DNA of 64,000 nt from Hirundichthys speculiger (GCA_018398805.1 JAGFBZ010001279.1:1780501-1844500), one strand, 5' to 3'. Shown: positions 1 to 15,770, counted from the first letter of the stretch. Translations and numbers: made by a program. Notes: generated from the letters alone by a model not told the origin.

Positions 1-3000
1 CAAAGGAAACTGGTGAGCCGTCTGTTTACCTGTCAGACTTGTAGCATTTACAGAGCAATTCTGAGCATGTAAGTGCTGATCCTGGTGCAAAAACTGATAC
101 AGCAATGTTCTTTTTGGTTGAATTATTGGCTGTAAATGGTCTTGTTTTACTATGACAGCTGCTCATCTTGAAAGACCTCGAAAGCAGCACTCTGCAGCAC
201 CTGGACATGGCAGCAGACCTCATCTCAGACAGTGTAAGAATGCCACTTCCCACATTTTTTACATTGATTTTTGATAATGGTTTTGGATCAACAGACAAAT
301 CCAAACTGATTTTTGTCAGTAAGATGCAGACCAGATTCAAATCTTATCAAACTCGTTATTTGAATGTGTTTTGTCCATTTGGCATGATTCATGTGTCTGC
401 GTCTTCCAGTTTCTGTCCTACATTACATAAGGATGTTGTCAAGGCTACATGATGAGATTCAGATGCTGTTAAAATTAAATAAACTTTATGGTCGTGTAAT
501 TACGATGGCGCAGTAATATTCTGGTGAAGAAGGTGAGATTTATCATCGCAGCATGTTGTGGTGAATGCAGTTAAAACGCTCATGATCTGATTAATAATCC
601 CATTCTACTGTGTTGAATTTGTTTCTGCCTGCTGGAGGATGTTAAACATTGCTGAAGAATCAGTTTTTCACAGGATTCTCCAAGACAAACGGAGGACTGC
701 AAGAACTCAGGTGGTGACGACGGCAAAAAAAATGTTGCATCAGAAAGGTCAGAAGTGACCGCATTCGTGCTGACCTGCTTTTTTGAGCTTCGGACCCCAG
801 CAACAGCGATTGACATCTGATCCTTATTTCCTTGTTATTTTTCATTTAACTCAGTCTTACAGATCAGTTACTGCTACAACCAGAAATTCCTAGAAATGTC
901 CTGAGTTCCACCACGAACACGTCAATGAAATCATCTGTTGGAAACGGCAGCGAGGATGTTGTCGGTGTCTTGAACAGACACAGCAAAACCACTGATGTCT
1001 GCAAAGGTTGGAGCTTAAATTTTGCAAACTTCACTCCAGATTTTGTGAGGATTATTTGATTTAGGACACTGATTTGCTATCTTTTTCTCAGATAACACAG
1101 ATGCTGAGAAAAGACATTCAAGCCAACTTTCACACACTGCTCCGACGGCAGCATCCCGTCCGCCCAGCAGCACTCTGATGGACGAAGTGAAGCGCCTTTC
1201 AATGATATTCTCTCATTCTGGCTTGGATATCAACTCCGTCGTCTGTCCTCAGAGCGGTCAGCCAATTGAAAACTCCTCAGCGCCCCTTTCTAGTGATGCT
1301 GATGTCCCCAGTGATGCTTCCCTGAGGCCTGAACCTCATGTCAACAAAGAAGAGAACACTGTGCTTCTCAATACGACAATGGAGATGACTCTGAGTAACC
1401 CTGGCGAGATCCTGACCGTGGAAACCAAAGCCAAGAAAAAAGACCACTCCTGCAAGCCAAAAGGTGCAGCGAGTCAAGAGCGAGCCTGTGTTTCAAATGT
1501 GGAGCAGCAGAACTCCTTTGATCCAGGGTCCAGTGAGGAACCTGCAGGAACCTTGGGAGAAACGCACGAACAGCCAACAGAGGTTCTGGAGCTTCAGGTA
1601 CCCAGTCTCCTCTCCAGAAACATCACAGTGTCCCGTATTCCAAAACTGGGCAACAATAAGAAATCCTCAAAGAACAAAGTGAAGTCCCATCCAAAAGTGT
1701 CAGCAGACCTGGACGATTACTTTGCAGATTCTAAAGTTGTGCCCTCAAGAGCCAGCAGAGGTACTCCAAAGGAAGATGCAGCACAAGAAGCCGGTTCCAA
1801 AATCACTCGCAGACGGTCCAGAACAAAAAGCAGAAGGGTGTCTGCTGTCATCCAAAAACCCTCAGTGTCTTTGTCTCCTGACAACAAGACCAGTCAGCCC
1901 AGACAAGCACAGGTCTGCTATGGAAGGAGGAGGAACAATGATGGAGGAGGAACAAAGCAAAGAGCAGCAGCTACCTGAAGAGTTCCCGTTCACTGGAGGT
2001 GAGGAGCCTCATCCAGAGTCTTTTGGTAGCAAGAGGAAGACGTATCACAAACCAAGATGCAGAGGGACATTTGTCATCTCTGTCTCCAGGGACAGCACCT
2101 CAACGAATCAGGACCTGAGCCAGAACCTGATTCCACCTGCAGGATCCAGCTCTGAGGCAGCAGAGCTGCTGACAAACATGGGCAAAACCGTCAGCGGACC
2201 ATTTTCAGATTCAAACCCACGCACAGAGAGCCGCAGCTCCTGGAAACGTCCGCGGCTGGAAACGCAGGAATCCAGCAGCTCTCAGCAAGACTCGAGTAGT
2301 CACGATCACGAAGCCCTGCCTTCACAGCAACTCGCTACCTCAGCTCCAGAGTTTCAGAAACGTAAAAAGGCCAGAAAAGAAGAAGGCCAGTCGAGCAAGA
2401 AAAAATCTTTGTTGCCAGATAATTGTGACGGCCTTTTAAACAACAAGCAAAAAAAGAAGAGAAGTAAGCATGGCAACAAAGATTTTCGGTCTGAGGATGC
2501 AGTGCATGGTCATTCTGGTTACCATCCTGAAACCAGTAAAGAGCTGTATGATGAGTTACAAACGCTGCGCAGCAGTGACAGTCATGACAACTATGAACGC
2601 TCAGATGAGTCAAAACTCATAAAGTCCAGGACCGATCCAGCACCACACAGACAGACATTAAAGCTGCAGGTGGCCGACGACACCAGGAACCGACGAGAGA
2701 CATTTGTCACCTGCAGAAGGAAAACCCAGAGACAAAGTGAAAGCCTGTCTCTCAACAGCACGAAGATGGCTACTCCACAGGACGCCAGCGATAATGCACT
2801 TCATCTGAACGTGGGGGATCTGCTGACAGACGAGCTGCCACCGTGGCTGCTTGGAGACATCAGCACCGCCTACGCAGAGTCTGGCTCGTTACCCAGCACC
2901 CCCAGCAAAGTGACATCAGCCAGGGTGGCGGTGATGGAGGAGTGTCCTGCTGTGACACACGAGGCCTCTCCAGGTACAGTATTGATTCTCTTGTGTCAAA

Positions 3001-4189
3001 TACAGCGTCCTTGTGTTAACTCTGGATCGCCATTCTGTACTTGTTGTGGTTCATATTACATTGGTCACCTGAATTTTTTTCTATGCAAGGGAAAGATATG
3101 TTTCTTGTGGTTAAGAAAAAAAAATAGCGATGCAGCATTTGGTTGGGTGGTAATTGGAATCAACCATCCTTTGATTGTGCTACACTGGCTGATTGGGAAT
3201 GAATTAATCAGATTTTGGTAGTAACGACAGCTAAAACAATAACCCCTTTAGGGACAACAAAGTTAATGCAGCACAGCCTGGTGAGTATACCCAACGCTGT
3301 GAGACTAACAAAGGGCAAGTACCCACAGCCTGCAGCCTCTGCTATCTTTCACTGCTGGATTATAATATTGTACCCAGCTGATTATAAATGTCAGGGAGAA
3401 AATTGGAAACTGTCAAAACTGGAATATGTTGGTCAGAAAATCAGAAGTTGATATTGGCTGATTGCTAAGTTGTTGTGTCACCAAAAAAAAAAAAAAGGTT
3501 TTGCCTGAGTTGATTGACAGCAATTTACTATGTGCTGCAGCAGGAAGAGTGTTGACAACTGTGACCAACACCTTGACAACCCCGGACAAAGAAAACGGAG
3601 GGAGAACAAGGAGAAGAAACTGCGTGGTCAGTTACAAGGAGCCGCAGCTGAACAGGTGAGGATGTTGAATGAAAGGGACAAAATGCTAAGAAGCAGCTGG
3701 AGGCTGTGATCTGGCACCCGTCTCAGGCCGGTCCCAGCAACTGGCCTGTAGTGTGAAAACATCTGCTTCTAAATATGAGTGGGCCTGCTAGTGGTAAGTA
3801 CTGTACATCTGAACGACGCAGAGCGCAGTATCAGTGACTTCATGCATTTACAAAAACGTTTGCTGAGGCATCGGCTGAACCGGCGAAAACACTGGACTTT
3901 ACAGTAACAAATCGCTGAAATGAGCAATGCTCGTCAGTCACTGCTCAGATCAGCAGCAGCTTTAGTACCAATATCATTTGTTGTTCGATAATCAGAATTT
4001 TGTCCTCTTTGATTTCTTCATTATGTTCAAGCTGTGGCACACAAACGGAAAACTGCACTTCTCTCATTACGTTTGTTTTTAAACAGCAAAATGAGGCGCG
4101 GAGATAAATTCACGGACACCTCCTTCCTGAGTTCTCCACTCTTCAAGGATGGGAAGAAGAAGAAGAAGCAGAGGAAGACCATGGCCTGA
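1..4189 (+). CDS. sgo1: shugoshin 1, 3' part of gene (5' end outside window), with a frame break
   Basis: Shugoshin protects centromeric cohesin by bringing PP2A to it and reads phospho-H2A through a C-terminal basic motif. Exons I can phase: a possible exon end at about 12, then 159 to 231 or 233, 863-1006, 1092-2973, 3544-3655 and 4087-4189. Joins from 863 onward are phase-consistent (1, 1, 2). The last two exons join into VVSYKEPQL followed by RRGDKFTDTSFLSSPLFK and a Lys-rich tail, which is the shugoshin C-terminal motif; SYKEP plus this block points to SGO1 rather than SGO2. The central exon codes for a low-complexity Ser/Lys-rich linker, as usual in the family. Its frame changes by +1 between about 1870 and 1975, best explained by one extra G at 1913. 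The N-terminal coiled coil is not in the window. Poly(A) signal AATAAA at 4243-4248. The exon ending near 231-233 has two possible donors; the one at 232 keeps phase. Confidence 0.85.
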
Positions 4190-4249
4190 TGATTCTTTGC
4201 TATTTGTTTTAAGTTTATTTTAACTTCTTCCTTTTGAAGGTCAATAAAT

Positions 4250-5340
4250 TAGCTTTCTGTGGTTTGTATTTTTTATAAATTGAACTGGGAAGTACTGTGT
4301 CTGTAAGAACTGCATTTAAGTACATTTTTGAAGGAATCTTTTGAAGGACTTATTTGCATTTAACTACTCTTAAACCAGCAAACATCTGCATCCATCAGTG
4401 CACCAGAAGTAAATATCCAATGTTCCCCTTACTGAAATGTTTCTACATGGCCTTCATTATTACTTTTTACTACTGCCACCGCTGGTTTCAGTTTGGCGTA
4501 GTTGTAGTCGGTATGTGATGTAACCAGTGCTGCTCTGGTTGAGACTGATGGGTTGTGAATTATTCAGTCGTGGCTGCACACCTGATACATGTGCTCCACT
4601 TTGTGTTGCCCCTGCACAGGTTCAAACTCATTGTTGCTCAACTGCAGCCAAGAATATTCTAGGAGTTGTTGTGAGCTTTCCTAGAGTAGAACACTAAGCC
4701 CCCGTTTATGCCCATGCAGCAGTGTGCGGTGAGTACAAATGCCTTGTTTTAGATGTGTTGCAGTTTCTGTTTCCATTAAATTAGTTGTTAAACAGCGCGG
4801 CTGGGATCTTGTTTCTGATCTGTGGCTCTTTCATTCATTAGTCACAAAGGGTCGGGTTGTTAAAGTGGAGACTTTCTCTTAATGTGTTGCTCCTAGTTTA
4901 CGTGAGACCAGTGGGGTGTTGGGTTCACGTCCACCTTCACGGCTGCATCCTCAGCTGTAAATCAACCCTGTGTCTTGAGTTCTACAGGCAAACGCACGTT
5001 GTTTTACTGAGCTCACAACACCGCCTTTATACTGAAGACACTACTGCCCACTTGCTTGAGTATTCACACTGCTTTGCTTTTAAGAAAACTTATGTTGTAG
5101 ATTGTTTCATAGTTCGAATAAAAAGCTGAAATTTTCACTTCAGTATTGGAAGTATTCATTCTATACTTTTGAGAGTGGCCCCTGGTGGTCTTCTTGGCTG
5201 TTCTCGTTCAGTCTGGGTTCTGCTAGAAGCAGATTTCAGGTTTTGCTAGATTGGCTGGAAGCAGCTGAAAGACTTGTGTTCCTCAGAGACTGGTCCTGGG
5301 CCCACTTGCAATCAACTTATTTTTTTTTCATCATCTTCCT
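4250..5340. other. intergenic, no gene seen
   Basis: Downstream of the sgo1 poly(A) signal. Open frames here are short, have no recognisable domain and no convincing splice context. I see no clear repeat except the start of a SINE-like relic at the right end. Confidence 0.5.
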
Positions 5341-5342
5341 GC

Positions 5343-5580
5343 TGTGATGGGTAGCACCGGTTCTCGGTTTAAATCCAAGCTGGGTGCTTTCTGTCTGGGG
5401 TTTACGTGTTCTCCACATGCCTACATGGGTCTTTTCTGAATACTGTGGTTCCCTCACACAGCTCTGAAGCGTGCATGTGTGGATGATTGGTGATTTGAAA
5501 TTCACAGTTGTGAGCACAGTACCTGTGCAGGGTGTACTCCGTCTCTTGCTGGATGCCGGCTGGGATAGGGACCCCCACCA
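5343..5580 (+). repeat. SINE/LINE-tail-like dispersed repeat, relic copy 1
   Basis: Reads from a GGTTCTCGGTTTAAATCC block (box-B-like) through text typical of a very common fish repeat (TTGATTGGTGATT-like block, then CTGGATGCCGGCTGGGATAGGG). A related copy lies at 52650-52870, and shorter 3'-part relics at 29395-29545 and 40928-41035. Family name not assigned. Confidence 0.55.
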
Positions 5581-6394
5581 CCAGCACTCATTGTCAATGG
5601 TGGCAGTGTACTCTCCATTTCACCAAGGTCTCTGCCTGCTGCAACAAGCTTTCAGCGCTCTGCTACCTGTGCAATTCAAAACCCCCACTGAAAACGAACG
5701 CAAAACGTTTTAAAATTGCAAAATCAGACCTACACCGTGACAACCTTTCAGGGCTCTGATGGTTAATATTTTAATATCAAACAATTCTAGATCATTCTGA
5801 CTTTTAGGTTTGAAAAACAAAACAAAACTGAGGTTACAGGAGACAGATTTTAAGAAAAATGTCTGTGACATACTTTGATCAAATTACCATAGGGATACAA
5901 TATAAAAGCTCTCTTTTAAAGCACATCTCTTCACCTCTGTTCATAGCAGCTGGTTTAAAGAGGTGCAGTTAGCATCTTAAGTCCCTGTCACCCACTTTTC
6001 AGAAGTGAAATATGTATTTTTTGTCGAATCTGATGTTTCAAAATCAGTTTTGAGTTGGAGTGAAATATGTGTTTTGATTGAAATGTTAGCACATGGAGCA
6101 ATGGAGCTTTGTCAAAATAAATTGCTATTTGAAGTCTCTGACAAGTCTTAAAAATGTAATTCTAACTTATGTGATAATGTGGATCGGTACCCTAAAGACA
6201 AACCCAGGTAGATTTACAAAAAGGACTGTGCAGGGATGAGCACCCGGTCACTGCCACCTTGTCACGAGTGCGTATAGGTCAGCTACCAACGTCATGCAAA
6301 CAGCTTCCAATAGACTCAAAAGGAGGAGAGCTCTCCTTCCAGAAACGTGCCCTCAGTGCTTTTGTTTCCGCAAAGCACTGAGGGTAAATTTAAA

Positions 6395-6690
6395 ACCCTT
6401 GAAAGTGGGTCGTGCAACAGGACAATGATCCCAAGTACACATGCGTCTCTCTCAACGTCCATCCATCTATCAGTCATTTATACCCATTTCTTGCCATTCA
6501 GGGCCCAGCGGTTCTGCTGCAGCTTCTTCCAGCTGTCTTCAGGCGAAAGGCCAAATCTGCAACAGAAAAGGCTGAAAAAGGAAAGAATCAAGGTGTTGCA
6601 TCCAATCAAGCTCACATGTTAGGGGTCATTAAAGCTTACAGGGGGAAGATGATCATGGAAAAAGGAGCAAACATTGGTTCAAATTGATCC
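6395..6690 (+). mobile_element. Tc1/mariner transposase fragment
   Basis: The + strand codes for QQDNDPKYT at about 6413-6440, the block around the second catalytic Asp of Tc1-like transposases (family form QQDNDPKHT). The flanking frame is broken and the rest of the element is not recognisable. The same block recurs at 55157-55190 in a different relic. Confidence 0.55.
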
Positions 6691-6788
6691 ATGAGTGGAT
6701 AATAAGAGTTTATTGAATTAAAAATAAAACCTGCAACATAGCAAAAGGTGAAGGGGGTGTGAACGTTTGCTGAGGTAACTGAAAAGAG

Positions 6789-9833
<3,045 letters not shown>

Positions 9834-10011
9834 AGTCGGCATGCAGCACCGGGTTTCCCTCCTGACACAACGTTTCCTCCCTGCTGCTGTCTTCACTGCC
9901 ACACTGACTTTAAACCTGTTAAAAACTATGAAATCCCTTTTAATAAAGCTCTGAAACCTGCGCAAAGTCTGGAAACTTCCTCTTAAAAGCTGATGCCTTT
10001 ATTCAAAACAA

Positions 10012-10262
10012 CTTAGGGGCAGCTGTGGCTCTGGTAGTCTGGTTGCCGGTTCAATTCCCATGCCCCCCTGGCTACATGTCAAAGTATTCCTGAGCAAGAT
10101 ACTGAACCCCAAATTGCTCCTGGTGAGCACGTGGCACCTTGCATGGCAGCCTCGGCCATCAGTGTGTGAATGTGTGTGTGAATGTGACACATGCTGTAAA
10201 GTGCTTTGAGTGGTCAGATTAGACTAGAAAAGCGCTATAGAAATGTAAGTCCATTTACCATT
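10012..10262 (+). repeat. SINE-like dispersed repeat
   Basis: Starts GGGGCAGCTGTGGCTC, has a box-B-like GGTTCAATTCCC at about 10048, then CCTGAGCAAGATACTGAACCCC, TGTGTGAATGTGTGTGTGAATG and ends with GCTTTGAGTGGTCAGA and AAAAGCGCTATAGAAATG. This order is typical of an abundant tRNA-derived fish SINE-like family; I do not assign a family name. Confidence 0.6.
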
Positions 10263-10648
10263 TACAATGGATGATCAAATCCGATCGATGAACTGAATAT
10301 CAGCAAGTGCAAGTCTGTAAAAAAGCAGAACACGTGTCACTTTGATGGTCTGAATCAATCTAATGTGCATTAACACAATACCAATGAGGAGAGACATCAG
10401 CAGTCATCTTAGAGAAGCAACCTTTGCTGCCCAGAAGTCTGGGAAAGGTTATAACACACAAACTATGTGGAGCTCATCATTCTGAGAAACATTCAAGATA
10501 GTCGCCAGCATTCCCAGTAGTGATGTCATCGCAGTTTCACCTCAAGATGAGCCTGTGCAGCGCTCAGAAAACTTTTTGAAACCTTTGGGCAACAACTCAG
10601 ACTTTTCAGGCTTCATCATGTTAAATGTTATATTTAATGACTGTACAA

Positions 10649-10669
10649 TTATATATATATATATATTTA

Positions 10670-10742
<73 letters not shown>

Positions 10743-10754
10743 TATATATATAAA
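10649..10754. repeat. TA microsatellite
   Basis: About 100 bp of TA with one TTATC interruption near its left end and one AATA near its right end. Confidence 0.95.
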
Positions 10755-11213
10755 GGCTAAACAAGCATGGCTTGTTTGAAGAACTGGGGCTACCTGAGAA
10801 CAAGGGCATACAACTCTCAGTCATCCGGGGCTTTGTAGACGCTCGTCTTTCTCTTCCAGAATAGGCAGAATCACCTCTTGTCTGGCAGTCAGTGTGTTGA
10901 TCTGTTCCTCGCTGAACTGACGGGAACTGACCATGAAATTTCTTGTGAGGTGTGGCACGTCGGTTTTCTTCCCCCCTCAACTCAGTGCCTTCCGCATCAG
11001 CGGGAGTTTGCATAGTTGCTTCAAAACCAGAGGTTTGAGCGAGTGCTGAGCGGCAAGGACTGGTTTCAACCGGTGCTGCCACCTAGTGGACACCATTTTA
11101 GCAGTACTCAGGTTTACCCTAGTGCCATGAGAAAGCCTCTTCTTTAAAAAAATAAATAAATAAATAAAAAGGTTTACAAAGCTGTATTTGAACAAACCAC
11201 ATGACCCCCCTCA

Positions 11214-11600
11214 AATGAATTCTTTCAGATCAACAAAACTTCAGCTGAGATGTTCGGCCATCATCCACATCGCCATGTTTGGAAAATAAAACAGTCAAAC
11301 ACCTCACAGCAGCTGTGGAGCACGGTGGCGGAGGGGTAGTGATTGTTTTCCAGCCACAGGACGTTGCTACCTGGCAGCCACTTAGTCCACCTTAAATTCC
11401 TCTACATCTGTCCAACACCTGGAGCTTCAAGCAATGGGAAACACTTTCCAACATGGCAGCATATCTGGAGCAGAAAAAGAAAAGATTTGAGGAGCTGCAG
11501 TGGTCCAGTCAAAGTCCAGAGCTCAGACTGGGACCTTGAGACAGCTGCGCATGAATGCGTGAACACAAACCTCAACGAAATGTTAAAAACCGATAACATC
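11214..11600 (+). mobile_element. Tc1-like transposase relic
   Basis: The + strand codes, with stops and shifts, for GHHPHRHVWK at about 11253, SNTSQQL at about 11297, GGGG-region remnants at about 11330 and C-terminal text HECVNTNLNEM near 11550. These match the order of Tc1-like transposase blocks, but catalytic residues are not intact. Confidence 0.5.
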
Positions 11601-12014
11601 ACACAGAAAACATTATTATTATTTCAAATTTTAGATTAGAAAAGGAAGAGTGAAATGGCACTAAGGACAGGCAGCTCCCAGATGGTTCTGAGTTATTTCT
11701 CTGACAGAGAGTTTCTGGTAAACTGTTTTCTGATGACCTCTGACATTCTGCCTGCAAAGTTTAGTCTCCACTATGACAATTTAATGGATTAAAACAAACA
11801 AACAAAAAAAAAAAAAAACATGTCTCTGATGTGGATATCAATAAAGAGGGCATGGTCGCTCAGTAATTTGCCTGGTAGGACATTTGCACTGATGATTCAG
11901 GGATTTTTGCTCTATGCCCAGGATCAAGAGTTTTGGCAGCGATGCCAGCGTGTTAAATCCCCAGTCTTTGAAAAAACAGCTAAAGTGGGATCTGCTAAGC
12001 CTTTGATTGAGGTT

Positions 12015-12020
12015 TATATA
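12015..12020 (+). promoter_or_regulatory. TATA box of gamma-crystallin gene 1
   Basis: TATATA 70 bp before the ATG at 12090. A TGCTAA MARE-like half site lies at 11993-11998. Only a degenerate TTTGAAAAAACAG at about 11967-11979 occupies the place of the motif shared by genes 2, 4, 5 and 6. Confidence 0.6.
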
Positions 12021-12089
12021 GAGGGGGTCTGGTCCTGCGATGTGACACAATCATTTTCATAGGTGACTGGCTCCAGCACTGTCTGCAGG

Positions 12090-13103
12090 ATGAGTAGTAA
12101 GGTAAGAGGCCGTTTCATATATCACATTTTCTCTACCACGCAGAAGAACTGGCCGTCGAGTCACGCGGTCAGAACAGAAACGACTGAATACTGACAGTGT
12201 TCGCTCTTCTCCTGGACGCAGATCATATTTTATGAGGACAGAAACTTCCAGGGCCGCTCATATGAGTGCGACACGGACTGCCCTGACATGCACCCCCACT
12301 TCAGCCGCTGCAACTCCATCAAGGTGGAGAGCGGCTGCTGGGTGCTCTACGAGAAGCCCAACTACACTGGTTACCAGTATGTCCTGAGGAGAGTACCCAG
12401 ACTACCAGCGCTGGATGGGCTACAATGACACCATCCGCTCCTGCCGGACCTTCTCCTATGTGAGTGCATCCCTTTGGGAATATGGCAGACGACTATGTGC
12501 ACCGACATTAGACGATAACTACTTTTTGAAACTTGCTGTCTGAAACCATAAATGGCTAATTTGGTGTGTTTCCTGCATTACTCTCCCCTCATATCACCGG
12601 AAGGTCTAAATGCATTGCTCCAAATGTTTCTGCAGAAAAATCATTTCATTCCAACAGCATACTAAAAAATCAGTAAAGCAAGATTTCTGCTTCTGTGCAC
12701 CAAAATGCTCATCGGAGGCCTTTTCCGGTCTACAGCTTTGAATTGTGTCTGGGCTGAATATGAACAGGCGCATCGGCCCGCCGGAGCCTTTTCACCAGTC
12801 CTCCCTCTGTGTGTCTTGTGTCCACAGACCAGCGAGGGCCCCTACCGCATCCGCATCTACGAGCGGCCCAACTTCCAGGGCCAGATGATGGAGTTCAGCG
12901 AGGACTGCGAGTCGGTGCAGGAGCACTTCCGCAGCCGTGACATCTACTCCTGCAACGTCATGGACGGCTACTGGACCCTCTACGAGCACCCCAGCTACCG
13001 CGGCCGCCAGTACTTCATGCGGCCCGGCGAGTACCGCAAGTTCAGCGACTGGGGGGCCACCTGCGCCACTACCGGCTCCTTCCGCAGAATCACCGAGTTT
13101 TAG
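12090..13103 (+). pseudogene. gamma-crystallin gene 1, frame broken in exon 2
   Basis: Three-exon gamma-crystallin: exon 1 12090-12101 (MSSK), exon 2 12222-12459, exon 3 12828-13103. Splice sites, TATA box and poly(A) signals (13227-13232, 13266-13271) are intact. Exon 2 begins [16 protein letters not shown], a normal first Greek-key motif, but at about 12390 the expected Arg-Arg-Gly-Glu-Tyr stretch has lost 5 bp (exon length 238, against 243 in genes 2 to 5 and gene 8). The frame then meets TGA at 12426, giving about 72 residues. After the break the original frame still reads [17 protein letters not shown]. Exon 3 is intact (TSEGPYRIRIYERPNFQG to FRRITEF) and most like gene 5 in its ATCA and FRR-TEF end. 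Either a young pseudogene, a segregating null allele or a sequence error; exon 3 shows no decay. Confidence 0.85.
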
Positions 13104-13271
13104 CTCTTCATTTACATCTCAGCTGCCTCGTGTGAAGAATGCTGCTGACGTTGACAACATAACGTGTCAGTAATTGACCCCCGCCAAAAAAAGAAAAAAA
13201 TCTGTGACACGTTGTTATAAATAATTAATAAATGGAGCTACTGTATACTATTTCCCCTGCTTGTGAATAAA

Positions 13272-14170
13272 TGTTTTGGTATTATCTGCTTCAAATAACT
13301 GGCTCATAAAAAGGCCATTTTGTGCAAAAACGTCCAGTGTTTTAATCTTATCAAACATAAGGAAGCACACACACACATGCACACACACACCGGAAAAAAA
13401 AAATCAAATTTTTAACAGATTTTCTTCAATAGATGCACTTTCAGTCACTATATCAGGCTTGATATAATTTTGCCTCAGAGTTTTTCAGAGCAGGATGAAT
13501 CACTGCAGTGTCACAGGCTTTTTACTAGAAAGGTGTTATTTACTCACATTTACAGTCTTGGTTTAGTTTAAAAAAAAAAACTTTTTTCCATTTCTCTGTG
13601 TGGCCTGTTGATGGAGACTCACACAGACTTATTTCAACCCCCCTGAATCATTCTGATCCATGGAGCTGTGGAGCTGTTACAAACTGAATAATGGATGTTT
13701 TTCATGTGGAAATGGGTTGTGAGAAGAAGGAAGAGATGCTTAAATATCTTGGACGTATCTGCTCCCAATCCTACACTAAATCTGAAACACATTTATTTTG
13801 GGTTTTATTCAACATGCAGCTCACAGAGGAATCGCTCTCTGGTTACACATCTGTCCGTTTCCAGTGGAAAACCATTTTAGTCCAGGGAAAAGAAATATAA
13901 ACGTCTTAGACATAATTCCTGATGCTGAGAAGAGGATTTAAAAAAAAAAACAAATGACTTCATTTAAAAAATAATATTTTTCAAAGGACTCTTTTTATGT
14001 CGAAGGACTATTGGTTTATTTATTTTTCAAAGTCATTTATCTTAGCGGATGTTTATTTTCTTATTTGTTTAAGAGACTTTTATTTTGTAAAGCTGCACCT
14101 TTTTGTCTTTGCAGACTTTTATTTTCTAATTTCACATTTCATTCATCCAGGGACCTTTTTCAGTTCCACA
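13272..14170. other. AT-rich spacer, no gene seen
   Basis: Between crystallin genes 1 and 2. Contains a short CA tract near 13370 and TTTATTTT-rich DNA running into the ATCC microsatellite. No coding signal. Confidence 0.6.
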
Positions 14171-14178
14171 GGTATTTA

Positions 14179-14303
14179 TCCATCCATCCATCCATCCATC
14201 CATCCATCCATTCATCCATCCATCCATCGGTCCATCCATCTATCTGTCCATCCATCCATCCGTCCATCTACCAATCCATCCATCCATCCATTCATCCATC
14301 CAT

Positions 14304-14337
<34 letters not shown>

Positions 14338-14427
14338 GTCCATCTATCCATCCATACATCCATCCATTCATCCATCCATCCATCCATCCGTCCATCTATC
14401 CATCCATCCGTCCATCCATCCATCCAT

Positions 14428-14460
<33 letters not shown>

Positions 14461-14480
14461 TGCCAATCCATCCATCCATT

Positions 14481-14515
<35 letters not shown>

Positions 14516-14594
14516 CCATCCATCCGTCCATCCATCCATCCATCCATCATCCATCCGTCCATCCATTCATCCATCCGTCCATCCATCCGTCCAT

Positions 14595-14627
<33 letters not shown>

Positions 14628-14666
14628 TATCCATCCATCCATCCATCCATCCATCCATCCATCCAT

Positions 14667-14699
<33 letters not shown>

Positions 14700-14982
14700 T
14701 ATCCATCCATCCATCCATCCATCCATCCATCCATCCATCTGTCCATCTGCCAATCCATCCATCCATCCATTCATCCATTCATCCATCCATCCATCCGTCC
14801 ATCCATTCATCCATCTGTCCATCCATCCATCCATCGTTCCATCCATCTATCTGTCCATCCATCCATCCATCCATCAATCCATCCATCCGTCCATCCATCC
14901 ATCCATCCATCCATCCATCCATCCATCCATCCATCCATCCATCCATCCATCCATCCATCCATCCATCCATCCATCCATTCAT
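14179..14982. repeat. ATCC (CATC) tetranucleotide array, about 800 bp
   Basis: Nearly continuous CATC units with scattered CGTC, CATT and TATC variants and a few TCTGCCAATC interruptions that recur at 14268, 14458 and 14747, hinting at higher-order duplication. Long His-Pro-Ser-Ile or Met-Asp-Gly-Trp frames are artefacts of the repeat. Confidence 0.97.
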
Positions 14983-15602
14983 TTGTTTTAGCAAACCTTT
15001 TCTGGTTCATCTCAGTGGACTTGCCTCTTTATTATTTTAGCAGAACTTTAATTTCTAATTGTATAGTCACTTGTTTACCTTTTTTATTTCATTTTTTAGC
15101 AACTTTGTTATTTTATGATTATTCATTTAATGATCTCATTATTCCATATTTATTTATTTTAGCCAACATTTATTTTCTTGTTTAATAAATATTTAATTCT
15201 GGGAGCTTTTATTTTGTATTTCCACACTGATTGATTAATTGATTGATTTGTCTGGGGACATTTGTGATCCCTCATCTCGACTTTATTTTCTAATTTCACA
15301 TCCATATTTATTTCAGGACACTTCAAATCTCAAATGCCACATAAATGTCTCTTCTCTTTCATTTCCGTCTTGTGCTGCCTCCCACTTCCTCTGTATATTT
15401 TATCATTTATTTCCTCCCATGTTTCCCTTTTTCCTCTTTGTGTTCATTTATTTTTGGATATCTTGTGAAAACCCTGAACGCCGCGCGTGTGAGACAAACA
15501 CAAGACGTGAACAGGCTCAGCAGTGACTGTTCCAGCGCCCGTCTGCGCTGTGGCTCTTGCTGGAAGCTGCACTCTGTCAGCTACGAGCTCCTGTAGAGTC
15601 CC

Positions 15603-15672
15603 TGCTGACAACACGCTTCATTTGAATCACAAAAACAGCAGCACCGACTCCCACGGGCTAATGCATATAAAG
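15603..15672 (+). promoter_or_regulatory. promoter of gamma-crystallin gene 2
   Basis: TGCTGAC MARE half site at 15603-15609, shared motif ATTTGAATCACAA at 15620-15632, TATAAAG at 15666-15672, then a CAA-repeat leader at 15696-15722 and ATG at 15771. Confidence 0.65.
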
Positions 15673-15770
15673 AAGACTGTCTACAGTGGTTTTAAAAAAC
15701 AACAACAACAACAACAACAAAACAAAAAGGCAACAAAACAGAAGAAGTGACCTGGCCATCAGCAGCAGTT

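Noticed and set aside
413..540. Possible extra sgo1 exon after CTTCCAG
   Set aside because: The phase-0 frame meets TAA within a few codons and the neighbouring exons join without it.
14179..14982. Long open frames of His-Pro-Ser-Ile and Met-Asp-Gly-Trp repeats on both strands
   Set aside because: They are translations of the ATCC array; several frames are open at once.
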